A stretch of 64,000 nt of DNA from Delta-02 sp964513565 (lineage in GTDB: Bacteria; Desulfobacterota; Syntrophorhabdia; Syntrophorhabdales; Syntrophorhabdaceae): the NCBI GenBank assembly GCA_964513565.1, contig CAZENE010000003.1, forward strand, positions 60,481-124,480. The letters run 5' to 3'. The notes below the pieces were generated by a model. It was not told the origin of the DNA and did no database searches. It saw nothing but the letters and a program-made list of their open reading frames with translations. The position numbers and the translations under genes were made by a program. Every line of letters begins with the position of its first letter. Positions within the stretch are counted from its first letter, which is position 1. Below, one piece after another: positions 9,509 through 17,046 of the stretch.

Positions 9509-10084
9509 TCATTCATCTTTTTGCCTCTTATTTTTAGTATTTCTCAGTTCGTCGATCAGGCACAGTAACTCATCGAGTATCCTGGACCGTTGCTCCTTGT
9601 CGAAGGGTGATATGGACAGCATTTCCTGAAGCCGCATACCGTCAACGGCCAGCGCGACGATGGCTGCCCTTTCGAACCCTATATCGGCCGCGGTGAATTT
9701 CGAATAATTTTCCCGTACGACCTTACGGATCGGCTCGTTGAGGCGAGGATCATGAGATATGGCGGCAGACATGGATGCACCGAGCCGGTTATGCATCTGG
9801 TTTATGTCCTGAGCTGCCATAATGAAGCTTTTCAGTTCCCGGCAGGGGCCCCTGGGAATATTTTTCAGGATCCTCTTCCTTGCATCCTGATGCATCTTAA
9901 TCTGTCTTTCAACCATTGCCACGAGAAGCGCGACCTTGTTGGGAAAGTGATGGAGAAGCCCTCCCTTGCTGACTCCTGCTTTCGCCGCAACGGCATCGAG
10001 CGTCATATGGGATGCGCCAGCCTCGATAACGACGGCTTCCGCCGCGTCAATAATAGTGTTGTAGGAACTGGCCCTGGGACTCAT
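9509..10084 (-). CDS. TetR/AcrR-family repressor of the efflux operon
   Basis: A 191-residue regulator whose N-terminal helix-turn-helix is clear (LDAVAAKAGVSKGGLLHHFPNK, broken here as LDAVAAKAGVSK plus GGLLHHFPNK). A variable ligand-binding helical domain follows. It is the first gene of the operon and its end lies about 60 bases before the preferred fusion-protein start. A strong promoter with an overlapping palindrome lies directly upstream, so it probably represses itself and the pump together until an inducer binds. AGAGGTG sits 6 bases before the start codon. Confidence 0.92.
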   Translation of the reverse strand: MSPRASSYNTIIDAAEAVVIEAGASHMTLDAVAAKAGVSKGGLLHHFPNKVALLVAMVERQIKMHQDARKRILKNIPRGPCRELKSFIMAAQDINQMHNRLGASMSAAISHDPRLNEPIRKVVRENYSKFTAADIGFERAAIVALAVDGMRLQEMLSISPFDKEQRSRILDELLCLIDELRNTKNKRQKDE

Positions 10085-10116
10085 ATGAACACCTCTTTTT
10101 TGATAGTATACAGTCC

Positions 10117-10154
10117 AGACGGTACAGTCTAAAATTATGGTAAATTTTTGTCAA
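10117..10154 (-). promoter_or_regulatory. Promoter with overlapping palindromic operator for tetR-efflux operon
   Basis: On the minus strand a TTGACA box (10149-10154) is followed by a 17-base spacer and TAGACT (10126-10131). A near-perfect 14-bp palindrome, AGACGGTACAGTCT, occupies 10117-10130 and overlaps the -10 box; only one symmetrical position differs between its halves. This is a typical TetR-family operator layout, in which bound repressor blocks RNA polymerase. The assignment of the palindrome to this regulator is inferred from position. Confidence 0.8.
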
Positions 10155-10194
10155 TAAGCAAAATATTTTTCATGTAAATTATGACGAGCTCCTC

Positions 10195-10224
10195 TTGACT
10201 TGCGGTTTTTTTCCATGGTATAAG
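10195..10224 (+). promoter_or_regulatory. Probable promoter of the trp-type leader
   Basis: TTGACT at 10195-10200, an 18-base spacer and TATAAG at 10219-10224 resemble a sigma-70 promoter. Transcription would begin near 10231, just before the leader ATG at 10233. That would make the leader peptide message almost leaderless; alternatively the true start lies further upstream and AAGGAA (10223-10228) is its ribosome binding site. Confidence 0.55.
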
Positions 10225-10232
10225 GAAACACT

Positions 10233-10286
10233 ATGATGAACATGCAGTTGAACAATTGGTGGTGGCGGCGGAAATACAAGGTGTGA
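10233..10286 (+). CDS. trpL: Tryptophan leader peptide (17 aa, three consecutive Trp codons)
   Basis: The short frame encodes MMNMQLNNWWWRRKYKV and stops at TGA 10284-10286. Three adjacent TGG codons occupy 10257-10265. Such runs are the sensing element of ribosome-mediated attenuation: with little charged tRNA-Trp the ribosome stalls there. AAGGAA lies 4 bases before the first ATG; two other in-frame ATGs follow. The stop codon overlaps the first strand of the downstream attenuator and the next large gene is a tryptophan synthase beta homologue, so function and context agree. Confidence 0.88.
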   Translation: MMNMQLNNWWWRRKYKV

Positions 10287-10376
10287 GACCGTAATTTTCG
10301 GCCATGGACGGTTTCACGCCGTCCATGGCCGTTTTAGTTTTAAGGCCATGGGTCAAAGGACTCCTGGCCTTTTTTA
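10283..10376 (+). promoter_or_regulatory. Transcription attenuator of the trpB2-ior operon
   Basis: Four alternative pairings can be drawn. Strand 1 (10283-10292) pairs with 10308-10317 over ten bases with one G-U. Strand A (10300-10311) pairs perfectly with B (10319-10330) over twelve. B also contains CCATGGCC, which can pair with GGCCATGG in C (10344-10351). C (10343-10354) pairs with D (10359-10370) to give an interrupted stem followed by six T, an intrinsic terminator. A ribosome at the leader stop would cover strand 1, favouring A:B and the terminator. A ribosome stalled on Trp codons would leave strand 1 free, disturb A:B and release B to block the terminator. The logic is inferred from the pairings. 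Confidence 0.85.
10343..10376 (+). terminator. Intrinsic terminator within the attenuator
   Basis: AGGCCA (10343-10348) pairs with TGGCCT (10365-10370). Inner GG/CC and GTC/GAC pairs close on an AAAG loop with single-base bulges, and six T residues follow from 10370 onward. It precedes the trpB2 ribosome binding site by about 10 bases. Confidence 0.82.
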
Positions 10377-10396
10377 TTACCCAAAAGGAGGATGCT

Positions 10397-11749
10397 ATGG
10401 AAAAGAAGATATTCTTAAGCGATAAGGACATGCCTAGGGCGTGGTACAATATCCAGGCCGACCTGACAACACCCCTGCCGCCGCCCCTTAACCCCGAGAC
10501 GGGAGAACCTGTGACCCCTCAGATGCTGGAGGCCATTTTCCCGATGAATCTCATCGAGCAGGAGGTGAGCACCGAGAGGTTCATAACGATCCCGGACGAG
10601 GTGATGGAACGGCTCCTTATGTGGAGGCCGACGCCGCTCACCCGCGCAACGGCGTTGGAGAAATTCCTGGGGACCCCTGCACAGATCTATTACAAGAACG
10701 AAAGTGTAAGCCCTCCGGGAAGCCATAAGCCGAACACGGCCATCGCGCAGGTTTACTATAACAAGATGGCGGGGGTAAAGAGGCTGACCACGGAGACAGG
10801 CGCCGGGCAATGGGGAAGTGCTCTCTCCTTCGCCTGCAACCAGTTCGGAATGGAACTCAAGGTGTACATGGTCAGGGTGAGCTTCAACCAGAAGCCATAC
10901 AGGCGCATCATGATGGAAACATGGGGCGGCAGGTGCGTTCCGAGCCCGAGTTCTGATACGGCAGCCGGCAGGAAATTTCTCGAAGGCAACCCGGACCATC
11001 CGGGCAGCCTCGGTATGGCGATATCCGAGGCCATCGAAGACGCCGTAACGTCGGAGAATACAAAATATGCGCTTGGATCGGTCCTCAATCATGTATTGCT
11101 CCATCAGTCAGTTATTGGCCTCGAGGCACAGAAACAGCTTGCGTCTGTCGGCAAATATCCCGATGTCGTGATAGGGTGCGCTGGAGGGGGAAGCAATTTT
11201 GCCGGTATAGCTTTCCCTTTTCTCCGCGACAAGATCAATGGAAAAGAGGTCCGTGTGGTCGCATCCGAGCCGACATCCTGCCCGTCGCTTACAAAAGGGG
11301 GCTATGTTTATGATTTCGGCGATACAGCCGGAATGACCCCGCTATTGCCGATGTATTCTATAGGCCACAATTTCGTTCCGGCCCCGATCCATGCGGGCGG
11401 CCTGCGCTACCATGGAATGGCTCCCCTGATCAGCAGGGTCTTCGCAGACGGGCTCATCGAGGCTACATCCTATAATCAGATCGAGACCTTTGCGGCCGGC
11501 CTCATTTTCGCGAATACGGAGGGGTTCATTCCGGCCCCCGAAGCCAATCATGCCATCGCCTGCGCAATAGACGAGGCCAAAAAAGCGAAAGAAGAGGGCA
11601 AGGAGAAGGTGATCCTCTTTAATTTCAGCGGTCACGGTACAATAGACCTGCCATCATACGATGCGTTCATGTCGGGAAAACTGCAGGATTATTCCATGCC
11701 GGAAAGCGAAATAGAGGCAATGTTGAGAGATTTGAAGAGAATCGCCTAG
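10397..11749 (+). CDS. trpB: Tryptophan synthase beta-like protein (TrpB2)
   Basis: A PLP enzyme that condenses indole with serine, or O-phosphoserine in some TrpB2 proteins, to give tryptophan. The 450-residue length and the N-terminal RAWYNIQADL fit the longer TrpB2 branch rather than TrpB1. The PLP-binding Lys lies in PPGSHKPNTA (about residue 112), and the phosphate loop GCAGGGSNF is at about 260. AGGAGG precedes the ATG by 5 bases. No trpA is next to it, so it may salvage free indole. The leader and attenuator upstream tie its expression to tryptophan supply. Confidence 0.93.
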   Translation: MEKKIFLSDKDMPRAWYNIQADLTTPLPPPLNPETGEPVTPQMLEAIFPMNLIEQEVSTERFITIPDEVMERLLMWRPTPLTRATALEKFLGTPAQIYYKNESVSPPGSHKPNTAIAQVYYNKMAGVKRLTTETGAGQWGSALSFACNQFGMELKVYMVRVSFNQKPYRRIMMETWGGRCVPSPSSDTAAGRKFLEGNPDHPGSLGMAISEAIEDAVTSENTKYALGSVLNHVLLHQSVIGLEAQKQLASVGKYPDVVIGCAGGGSNFAGIAFPFLRDKINGKEVRVVASEPTSCPSLTKGGYVYDFGDTAGMTPLLPMYSIGHNFVPAPIHAGGLRYHGMAPLISRVFADGLIEATSYNQIETFAAGLIFANTEGFIPAPEANHAIACAIDEAKKAKEEGKEKVILFNFSGHGTIDLPSYDAFMSGKLQDYSMPESEIEAMLRDLKRIA

Positions 11750-11813
11750 AGGCCGTGAATCGTGAATCGTAAAGAGTAAACAGTCGGGAGTAAAAAGAAA
11801 GGAGTAATAGGGA

Positions 11814-11990
11814 ATGATGCCATCGGTTATTTTGAAAGGACGGGTGATGCTTTCAAATGAAAATAATTATTTTGATAAGATGTTTGAGGATAGCTCCGCA
11901 CAGGGGATATTGGGAGGCACCGACGGGGAAACACAGGCTGATGACGCCGGGTTATATGCAGGCTTCCAGGCCCTGTTAACCCTCGCATAA
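11814..11990 (+). CDS. Small hypothetical protein (58 aa)
   Basis: A short frame between trpB2 and the next small gene, with AAAGGAG 12 bases before the ATG at 11814 and a second ATG directly after. The product is acidic, with a Gly/Asp-rich centre (GILGGTDGETQADDAGLYAG) and no membrane segment. I recognise no family. Its place inside an operon and a possible ribosome binding site are the only support. Confidence 0.35.
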   Translation: MMPSVILKGRVMLSNENNYFDKMFEDSSAQGILGGTDGETQADDAGLYAGFQALLTLA

Positions 11991-12083
11991 GGATGAGCGC
12001 AAGGCGTGTCGGGAAAAGGCGGGTTGTTTTTTTAACTCCTACGATTCACGATTTACGCCTTACGATCTACGCCGGAGGCGCAA

Positions 12084-12320
12084 ATGGAAATTTATTGTAC
12101 CCAGCTTGGCATGCTCATCTCCCTGGATTATTGCCTGAAGGCCCAGAATGGTCTTCCCTGCACCAACACGTTCGGCTGCTGGAAAGAAAGGGTTGACGTA
12201 GCTGCCGTTCTTAGGGCAAATTTTACTGACGAACAATTAGCTTTAGCTTTCAATACGATACCGAAATCGCGGCTCCAGAGGATCATGGAGTCCATATCAG
12301 CGGCAGGGAGGAAGAGGTAG
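12084..12320 (+). CDS. Small cysteine-containing protein upstream of the aminotransferase
   Basis: A 78-residue protein with four cysteines in its first 32 residues (positions 5, 17, 26 and 32), spaced C-x11-C-x8-C-x5-C and ending in CW. This could bind zinc or an iron-sulfur cluster. The second half is helical and basic (SRLQRIMESISAAGRKR). GGAGG lies 5 bases before the ATG. Its stop is immediately followed by the aminotransferase ATG, so the two are translationally coupled. I do not know the family's function. Confidence 0.7.
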   Translation: MEIYCTQLGMLISLDYCLKAQNGLPCTNTFGCWKERVDVAAVLRANFTDEQLALAFNTIPKSRLQRIMESISAAGRKR

Positions 12321-13424
12321 ATGCTGCTTTCCGACAGGGTAACGCAGGTGCGGCCGTCAGGCGTGAGAAAGATCTTCGACTTGGCGCAAAACGTGAAAAA
12401 CCCGATCAACTTGAGCATCGGGGAGCCCGATTTCGATATACCTGATGTCGTCAAGGACGAAGGAATAAACTGGATCCGGAAAGGGTTCAATAAGTATACC
12501 CCTTCGGGAGGCATACCCGAGCTCAGGGAAAAGGTCCTTCTCAAGCTGAAGGCGCAAGGGATCATCTGCGATGATGTCATTATCACGGCAGGCGTCACGG
12601 GCGGCTTGCTCCTTGCCCTTATGACAATGCTCAATCCGGGGGAGGAGGTCGTTATTCCCGATCCTTACTTTGTCCTGTATGAATACCAGGTCTCTCTTAT
12701 GGGGGGAAGGTCCGTTTTCTTCAACACGTACCCGGACTTTACGCTGCGGGAAGAAGAGCTTCGCAAGGCGATAACGAATAAAACCCGGATAATCCTCATC
12801 AACAGCCCGAACAACCCGACGGGTATGGTCAATTCCCGCGCAGAACTGGAAATGGTGGCGCGGGTGGCTAGGGAAAAAGACCTTATCATATTTTCCGACG
12901 ATATATACGACCGTTTTACCTTTGACGAAGACACGGCGCATAAGCCTTACCTGGGCCAGATATATGAAAAGACGATCACGTTCGGGGGTTTTTCCAAGAC
13001 CTGGGGCATGACCGGCTGGCGCTTGGGCTACGTCGCCGGGCCGAGCGAGGTCATACAGTGCATGATAACGATGCAGCAGTACGCATTCAGCAGCGTGACA
13101 TCGTTTGCGCAAAAGGCGGCCCTTGTCGCCCTTGATAATAATATGAACGGAATGATCGACAGTTACCGGAAAAAGCGCGACCTTATCTATGATGGGATCA
13201 AGGACAAGTACAACGTGGTGAAACCGAAAGGCGCGTTCTTCATCTTTCCCGAGGTCCCGGGAGGGAAGGACGGTATGGCCTTTGTAGAGCGGGCCCTCGA
13301 AAACAACCTGTTCATCATACCGGGAAGCGTTTTTTCATCACGCGACAGCCATGTGCGCATCTCCTTCGCCGCGAGCGAGGAGAACCTTCTCAAGGGAATC
13401 GAAGTCCTCAAGAAACTGGCTTGA
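12321..13424 (+). CDS. Class I/II aminotransferase (aromatic/aspartate type)
   Basis: A cytoplasmic fold-type I PLP enzyme of 367 residues. It begins with the family motif LSIGEPDFD, has NSPNNPTGMV at about residue 158 and carries the PLP Lys in FGGFSKTWGMTGWRLGY (about 223). The C-terminal Arg that binds the carboxylate is in HVRISFA. It sits between trpB2 and the indolepyruvate oxidoreductase genes, so its likely substrates are aromatic amino acids and aryl pyruvates; this is inferred from context. GGAAGAGG overlaps the preceding stop. Confidence 0.9.
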   Translation: MLLSDRVTQVRPSGVRKIFDLAQNVKNPINLSIGEPDFDIPDVVKDEGINWIRKGFNKYTPSGGIPELREKVLLKLKAQGIICDDVIITAGVTGGLLLALMTMLNPGEEVVIPDPYFVLYEYQVSLMGGRSVFFNTYPDFTLREEELRKAITNKTRIILINSPNNPTGMVNSRAELEMVARVAREKDLIIFSDDIYDRFTFDEDTAHKPYLGQIYEKTITFGGFSKTWGMTGWRLGYVAGPSEVIQCMITMQQYAFSSVTSFAQKAALVALDNNMNGMIDSYRKKRDLIYDGIKDKYNVVKPKGAFFIFPEVPGGKDGMAFVERALENNLFIIPGSVFSSRDSHVRISFAASEENLLKGIEVLKKLA

Positions 13425-13440
13425 AAAGGAGTGTACACGA

Positions 13441-14661
13441 ATGCATGAAAACATTGTGAGGCTGCTCATGGAAAACGCTGTCCGGCAGCTTTATGTCACG
13501 AACCGGTCCACGGCAGGCGCGGCGCACAGGTTGTCGCCGGGGTTGAATCCCCTCCATTGTGAACTGTCGACCAACGAGAAGATTGCCTACGAGCTTGCAC
13601 TTGCCGGGGCCTGTGCCGGTAAAAGAACGGCGTGCATCCTATCGACGGAGGGGCTTTACGAGGCCTTGGACCCGGTTATGAGTTCCGCGTATACCGGGGT
13701 GGCAGGCTCTTTCGTCATTGTGGCGGTTCAGGAAAATGCCGAAGAGGTCACGCCGCTCGGTGTTTTTTCGAAACTGCCCCTTCTTGTCACCGAAACGGAA
13801 GATGAGTTGAAAAAGGCCGTTCCCTACGCCTTTTCTATCTCCGAGGAATACAAGATCCCTGTCATAGTTGAGGCTTCCCCGGGAGCATACGGGGGTACAA
13901 CAGCCGGGGCCGCAAAACAGGGGAGCTCGGACCGAACGGTTGCACACTTAAGAAAAGAGCCCGGCCGGTGGGCCGCGACACCCAAATTCCGCTACATGCT
14001 GCACGGGGAATTGAACGACAAGATAAAAAAGATCCGCGACGCGTTCGAGACATACGAAGGCAACGTCGTGGTCCGCAAGGGTACGACAGGTCTTGTCACC
14101 GACAAGTTTTCACGGCTGGAATTCTACGACGAAGACGCAAGCAGCCTTCGTGTGTCCACCGTTTTCCCGCTGCCCGAAAAACTTGTTCAGGATTTCATAG
14201 ATTCGATGGACGAGGTGTTCGTTGTCGAAAATTACCCCGCGATCGAATTGCAGATACCGGACCGCACGAAGATAAAAAGCGGATTCGTCGACAGGGGCAG
14301 GGGAAGGCCGCAGTTCGAAGAAAAGATACAGGGCTTTACCGTGATGCGGGACAGGCTTGGCCCCGCGTCTTCAATAAACATGGCGCACGGTATCAAGAAG
14401 CTGCATCCCGACCGGAATATCATGGCCGTCACATTTGAGGACCACTTCTTCCATTCGGGCATGCCCGCATACGTGAACAGCCTGTACAACGATTCTGCGA
14501 GTGTCCTCCTTATTATGGTGAGCGAACGCGGCGACGAGATAAAGCGGGTTTTCTCCAGCTACGGTGTGGCGAATGTTGTCGACATAAAAGAAATAACCGA
14601 ACTTGCCCGCTTTGCGGACACCGGCGAGCCTGTCGTTGCACTTTACAGGGGTATAATATGA
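13441..14661 (+). CDS. IorA-like protein lacking the TPP-binding residues
   Basis: A 406-residue relative of the indolepyruvate oxidoreductase large subunit. It aligns with the pyrimidine-binding N-domain (LSTNEKIAYELALAGACAG), the middle domain and a shortened TPP-type domain. Where the IorA encoded 1.7 kb downstream has ASVGDSTFLHACL and MDNSTTAMTG, this one has VTFEDHFFHSGM and VSERGDEI. The metal-binding Asp and Asn of the TPP site are therefore lost. The CPGCPH segment and ferredoxin domain are also missing. AAGGAG precedes ATG 13441, and the last 4 bases overlap iorB. It may be a structural or regulatory subunit; catalysis alone is unlikely. Confidence 0.8.
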   Translation: MHENIVRLLMENAVRQLYVTNRSTAGAAHRLSPGLNPLHCELSTNEKIAYELALAGACAGKRTACILSTEGLYEALDPVMSSAYTGVAGSFVIVAVQENAEEVTPLGVFSKLPLLVTETEDELKKAVPYAFSISEEYKIPVIVEASPGAYGGTTAGAAKQGSSDRTVAHLRKEPGRWAATPKFRYMLHGELNDKIKKIRDAFETYEGNVVVRKGTTGLVTDKFSRLEFYDEDASSLRVSTVFPLPEKLVQDFIDSMDEVFVVENYPAIELQIPDRTKIKSGFVDRGRGRPQFEEKIQGFTVMRDRLGPASSINMAHGIKKLHPDRNIMAVTFEDHFFHSGMPAYVNSLYNDSASVLLIMVSERGDEIKRVFSSYGVANVVDIKEITELARFADTGEPVVALYRGII

Positions 14662-15242
14662 AACACGAAATAGTCTGCGCAGGTATCGGGGGAAGGGGAG
14701 TGCTCCTGGCATCGACGATCCTTATCGATGCGGCCATAAAAAGCGGCATGAAGGCCATGGCATCCGATGAGTACGGAATGTCCCAGAGAGGCGGTTCGGT
14801 GGTTTCCCTCGTAAAGGTTGGGGATTACGCGAGCCCTTTTATCGGCAGGGAAAATGGCGACGTGCTTCTGGCATTTGAAGAAAGCGAGTTTTATAAAACG
14901 TTGTTCTTTCTGAAAAAAGGCGGCCTTACCCTTGTCAACACGCGCCACGCCGCTCTTCCTCCCTCCATAGGTTCGCTCCTAAAAAAGAGGCAGATATCCT
15001 GCCATTTAATAGATGCCGACGGGATAGCCCGGGAGGAAGGGATGTTCCAATCGGCCAACATGGCGCTCCTCGGTGCTTTTGCTTTTTTCGGGACCGGGCC
15101 TTTTGCGCGGAACATCCTCGAAGCGACCATCCAGTCGCGCGTCCCGGAAAAGTTCCTGGCGAAGAATCTTGCTGTATTCGGAAAAGGGTTTGAGGCCGCA
15201 GAAAATGTTGAGGCAGCAGGGAGGCGCGCACGTGGAGAATAA
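14658..15242 (+). CDS. iorB: Indolepyruvate:ferredoxin oxidoreductase beta subunit
   Basis: The small (gamma-type) subunit of the 2-oxoacid:ferredoxin oxidoreductase. It works with IorA to convert aryl pyruvates and CoA to aryl-acetyl-CoA, CO2 and reduced ferredoxin. The 194 residues open with IVCAGIGGRGVLLAS, the glycine-rich motif of the family, followed by SDEYGMSQRGGSVVS. Its ATG overlaps the previous gene by 4 bases and its end overlaps iorA by 11, so all three subunit-like proteins are coupled. Confidence 0.92.
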   Translation: MKHEIVCAGIGGRGVLLASTILIDAAIKSGMKAMASDEYGMSQRGGSVVSLVKVGDYASPFIGRENGDVLLAFEESEFYKTLFFLKKGGLTLVNTRHAALPPSIGSLLKKRQISCHLIDADGIAREEGMFQSANMALLGAFAFFGTGPFARNILEATIQSRVPEKFLAKNLAVFGKGFEAAENVEAAGRRARGE

Positions 15243-17010
15243 AACGGAAGTCATGATCGGCAACCAGGCGATGGCCCGGGGCCTTGTAGAGGCCGGGCTC
15301 GAGATTGCTGCGGCATATCCCGGCACCCCGAGTTCCGAGATATTGCCCGGCATCGTTTATTTCAAGAACAGGGAAGGATTGACGATACACACCGAGTGGT
15401 CGTCGAACGAACTGTGCGCGCTCGAGGTCGCCTTCGGCGCCGCGGCATACGGCGGGGCACGCGCGGCATGCTTCATGAAACAGGTCGGCCTCAACGTCGC
15501 ATTCCCGGCGCTGCTCAAGGCACACGAAAAGGCCCTAGAAGGCGGCCTTGTGATCGTCTCCTGCGACGACCCCGGCCCGCAATCGTCGCAGACGGAGCAG
15601 GATACGCGGCTTCTCGCCGCACTCTACGGCATCCCGGTCTTCGACCCGGCGTCCCCCGAAGAGGCTGCCGATGTCGCGTACTACGCCCTTAACTGGTCAT
15701 TTACCAACAAGGTCCCCGTCATTATCCGCTCGACCCATCGGGTAAGCCATGCCCGTCAATCGATAGACCTTCATAAACCCGGGACGCGCAGCATAACATT
15801 GCGGGAAGGCGTCTGCGCGGGTGAGGGCAAGAAGCTCGGCATCGTTGCATCGGGCATGAGCTATTCTCTCGTGCACGATGTCATCGAGGAGCTCGGAGCC
15901 GCGAATGATGTATCTGTCTACAAGGTCCTGCGTGTATATCCGTTGTCTGACGACCTCGGCGATTTTGTAGAGGCCGTGGACAGAGTCCTCGTGATCGAGG
16001 AAACGGACATGGTCATAGAGGCCCTGATCGGGTTGAGGTCCAAAGTTATGGGCAGGGCGGACGGCACCGTTCCGTCATCGGGAGAAATCACGTATGACAT
16101 CGTACGGGACATCCTCTCCGGGTTATTGCAGGGACAGGGGACGATCGTGCCGTTCTGTCCCGATCCCGCCATAGAAGAGGCCATGGCGGACATCGCGGTC
16201 ACGCCGCGGCCGCCCAAACTCTGCCCGGGGTGTCCCCACCGCGCGGCCTTTTTCGCCATGCAGCATATCTGGCCCGATGCGATCTATCCCGGCGATATCG
16301 GCTGCTATACGCTCGGGATCACCCAGGGCGCCGTGGACACGTGCCTCGATATGGGAGCCGGGGTCACCTTTGCCGAGGGCTTCTATGATGCGTTTTACCA
16401 GGATGGGAAGCTCGTTCCCATTCTCGCCTCCGTCGGCGATTCGACCTTTCTGCACGCCTGCCTTGCGCCCCTTTACGATGCCGTGAAGAACCGCAAGAGG
16501 TTTATTCTTTTTATAATGGATAACTCGACCACGGCCATGACAGGGATGCAGCCGACGCCGCAGACGGGGGTCACAGTCGACGGCACCCGGACCCGCAGTG
16601 TCAAAATCGAAGATATCGTCACCGGGCTTGGCGTAAAATACCTGCGGATAGTCGATCCTTACGACATCCCCCTGACCGTTCGTACCATCGGTGACGCCTT
16701 CCAATACCTTCAGGGGGATGACATGCTGCCCGCGGTGATCATAACGAGGCGGGAATGTCTTTTACTGGCAAAGGACAAGGCGAAGGACGCCGCGTATCCC
16801 GTCCGGCTTGAAGAGGGCTGCATCGGGTGCAAAAGCTGTTTCACCACATTCGACTGCCCGGCGATCTCTTTCGACCCCGACAGAAAGAAGATCCGGATCG
16901 ATGACACCATCTGCACCAACTGCGGGATGTGTTACTATGCCTGCCCGGTGCAGCCAGAGGGTAAGGCACTGAAAAAATTCCGGCATTCCGATACGATGCA
17001 GCAAAAATGA
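15232..17010 (+). CDS. iorA: Indolepyruvate:ferredoxin oxidoreductase alpha subunit
   Basis: The 592-residue catalytic subunit. GTG 15232 is chosen because GGGAGG lies 7 bases upstream; ATG 15253 is an alternative. The N-domain has GNQAMARGLVEAGLEIAAAY followed by PGTPSSE. The TPP domain shows CPGCPHRAAFF, GDIGCYTLGI, VGDSTF and MDNSTTAMTG. The C-terminus carries a two-cluster ferredoxin domain, CIGCKSCFTTFDCP and CTNCGMCYYACP. The enzyme is known from archaeal aromatic amino acid degradation and can run in reverse. Control by a trp-type attenuator would favour a role linked to tryptophan shortage. Confidence 0.95.
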   Translation: MENKTEVMIGNQAMARGLVEAGLEIAAAYPGTPSSEILPGIVYFKNREGLTIHTEWSSNELCALEVAFGAAAYGGARAACFMKQVGLNVAFPALLKAHEKALEGGLVIVSCDDPGPQSSQTEQDTRLLAALYGIPVFDPASPEEAADVAYYALNWSFTNKVPVIIRSTHRVSHARQSIDLHKPGTRSITLREGVCAGEGKKLGIVASGMSYSLVHDVIEELGAANDVSVYKVLRVYPLSDDLGDFVEAVDRVLVIEETDMVIEALIGLRSKVMGRADGTVPSSGEITYDIVRDILSGLLQGQGTIVPFCPDPAIEEAMADIAVTPRPPKLCPGCPHRAAFFAMQHIWPDAIYPGDIGCYTLGITQGAVDTCLDMGAGVTFAEGFYDAFYQDGKLVPILASVGDSTFLHACLAPLYDAVKNRKRFILFIMDNSTTAMTGMQPTPQTGVTVDGTRTRSVKIEDIVTGLGVKYLRIVDPYDIPLTVRTIGDAFQYLQGDDMLPAVIITRRECLLLAKDKAKDAAYPVRLEEGCIGCKSCFTTFDCPAISFDPDRKKIRIDDTICTNCGMCYYACPVQPEGKALKKFRHSDTMQQK

Positions 17011-17046
17011 GGACTTGAGATCTTTAAGAACTGTAAAGGGGTGAGT

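Noticed and set aside
12357..13112. 251-codon open frame antisense to the aminotransferase gene
   Set aside because: Shadow of a real gene; composition is unlike a natural protein, rich in Arg and His without a fold pattern.
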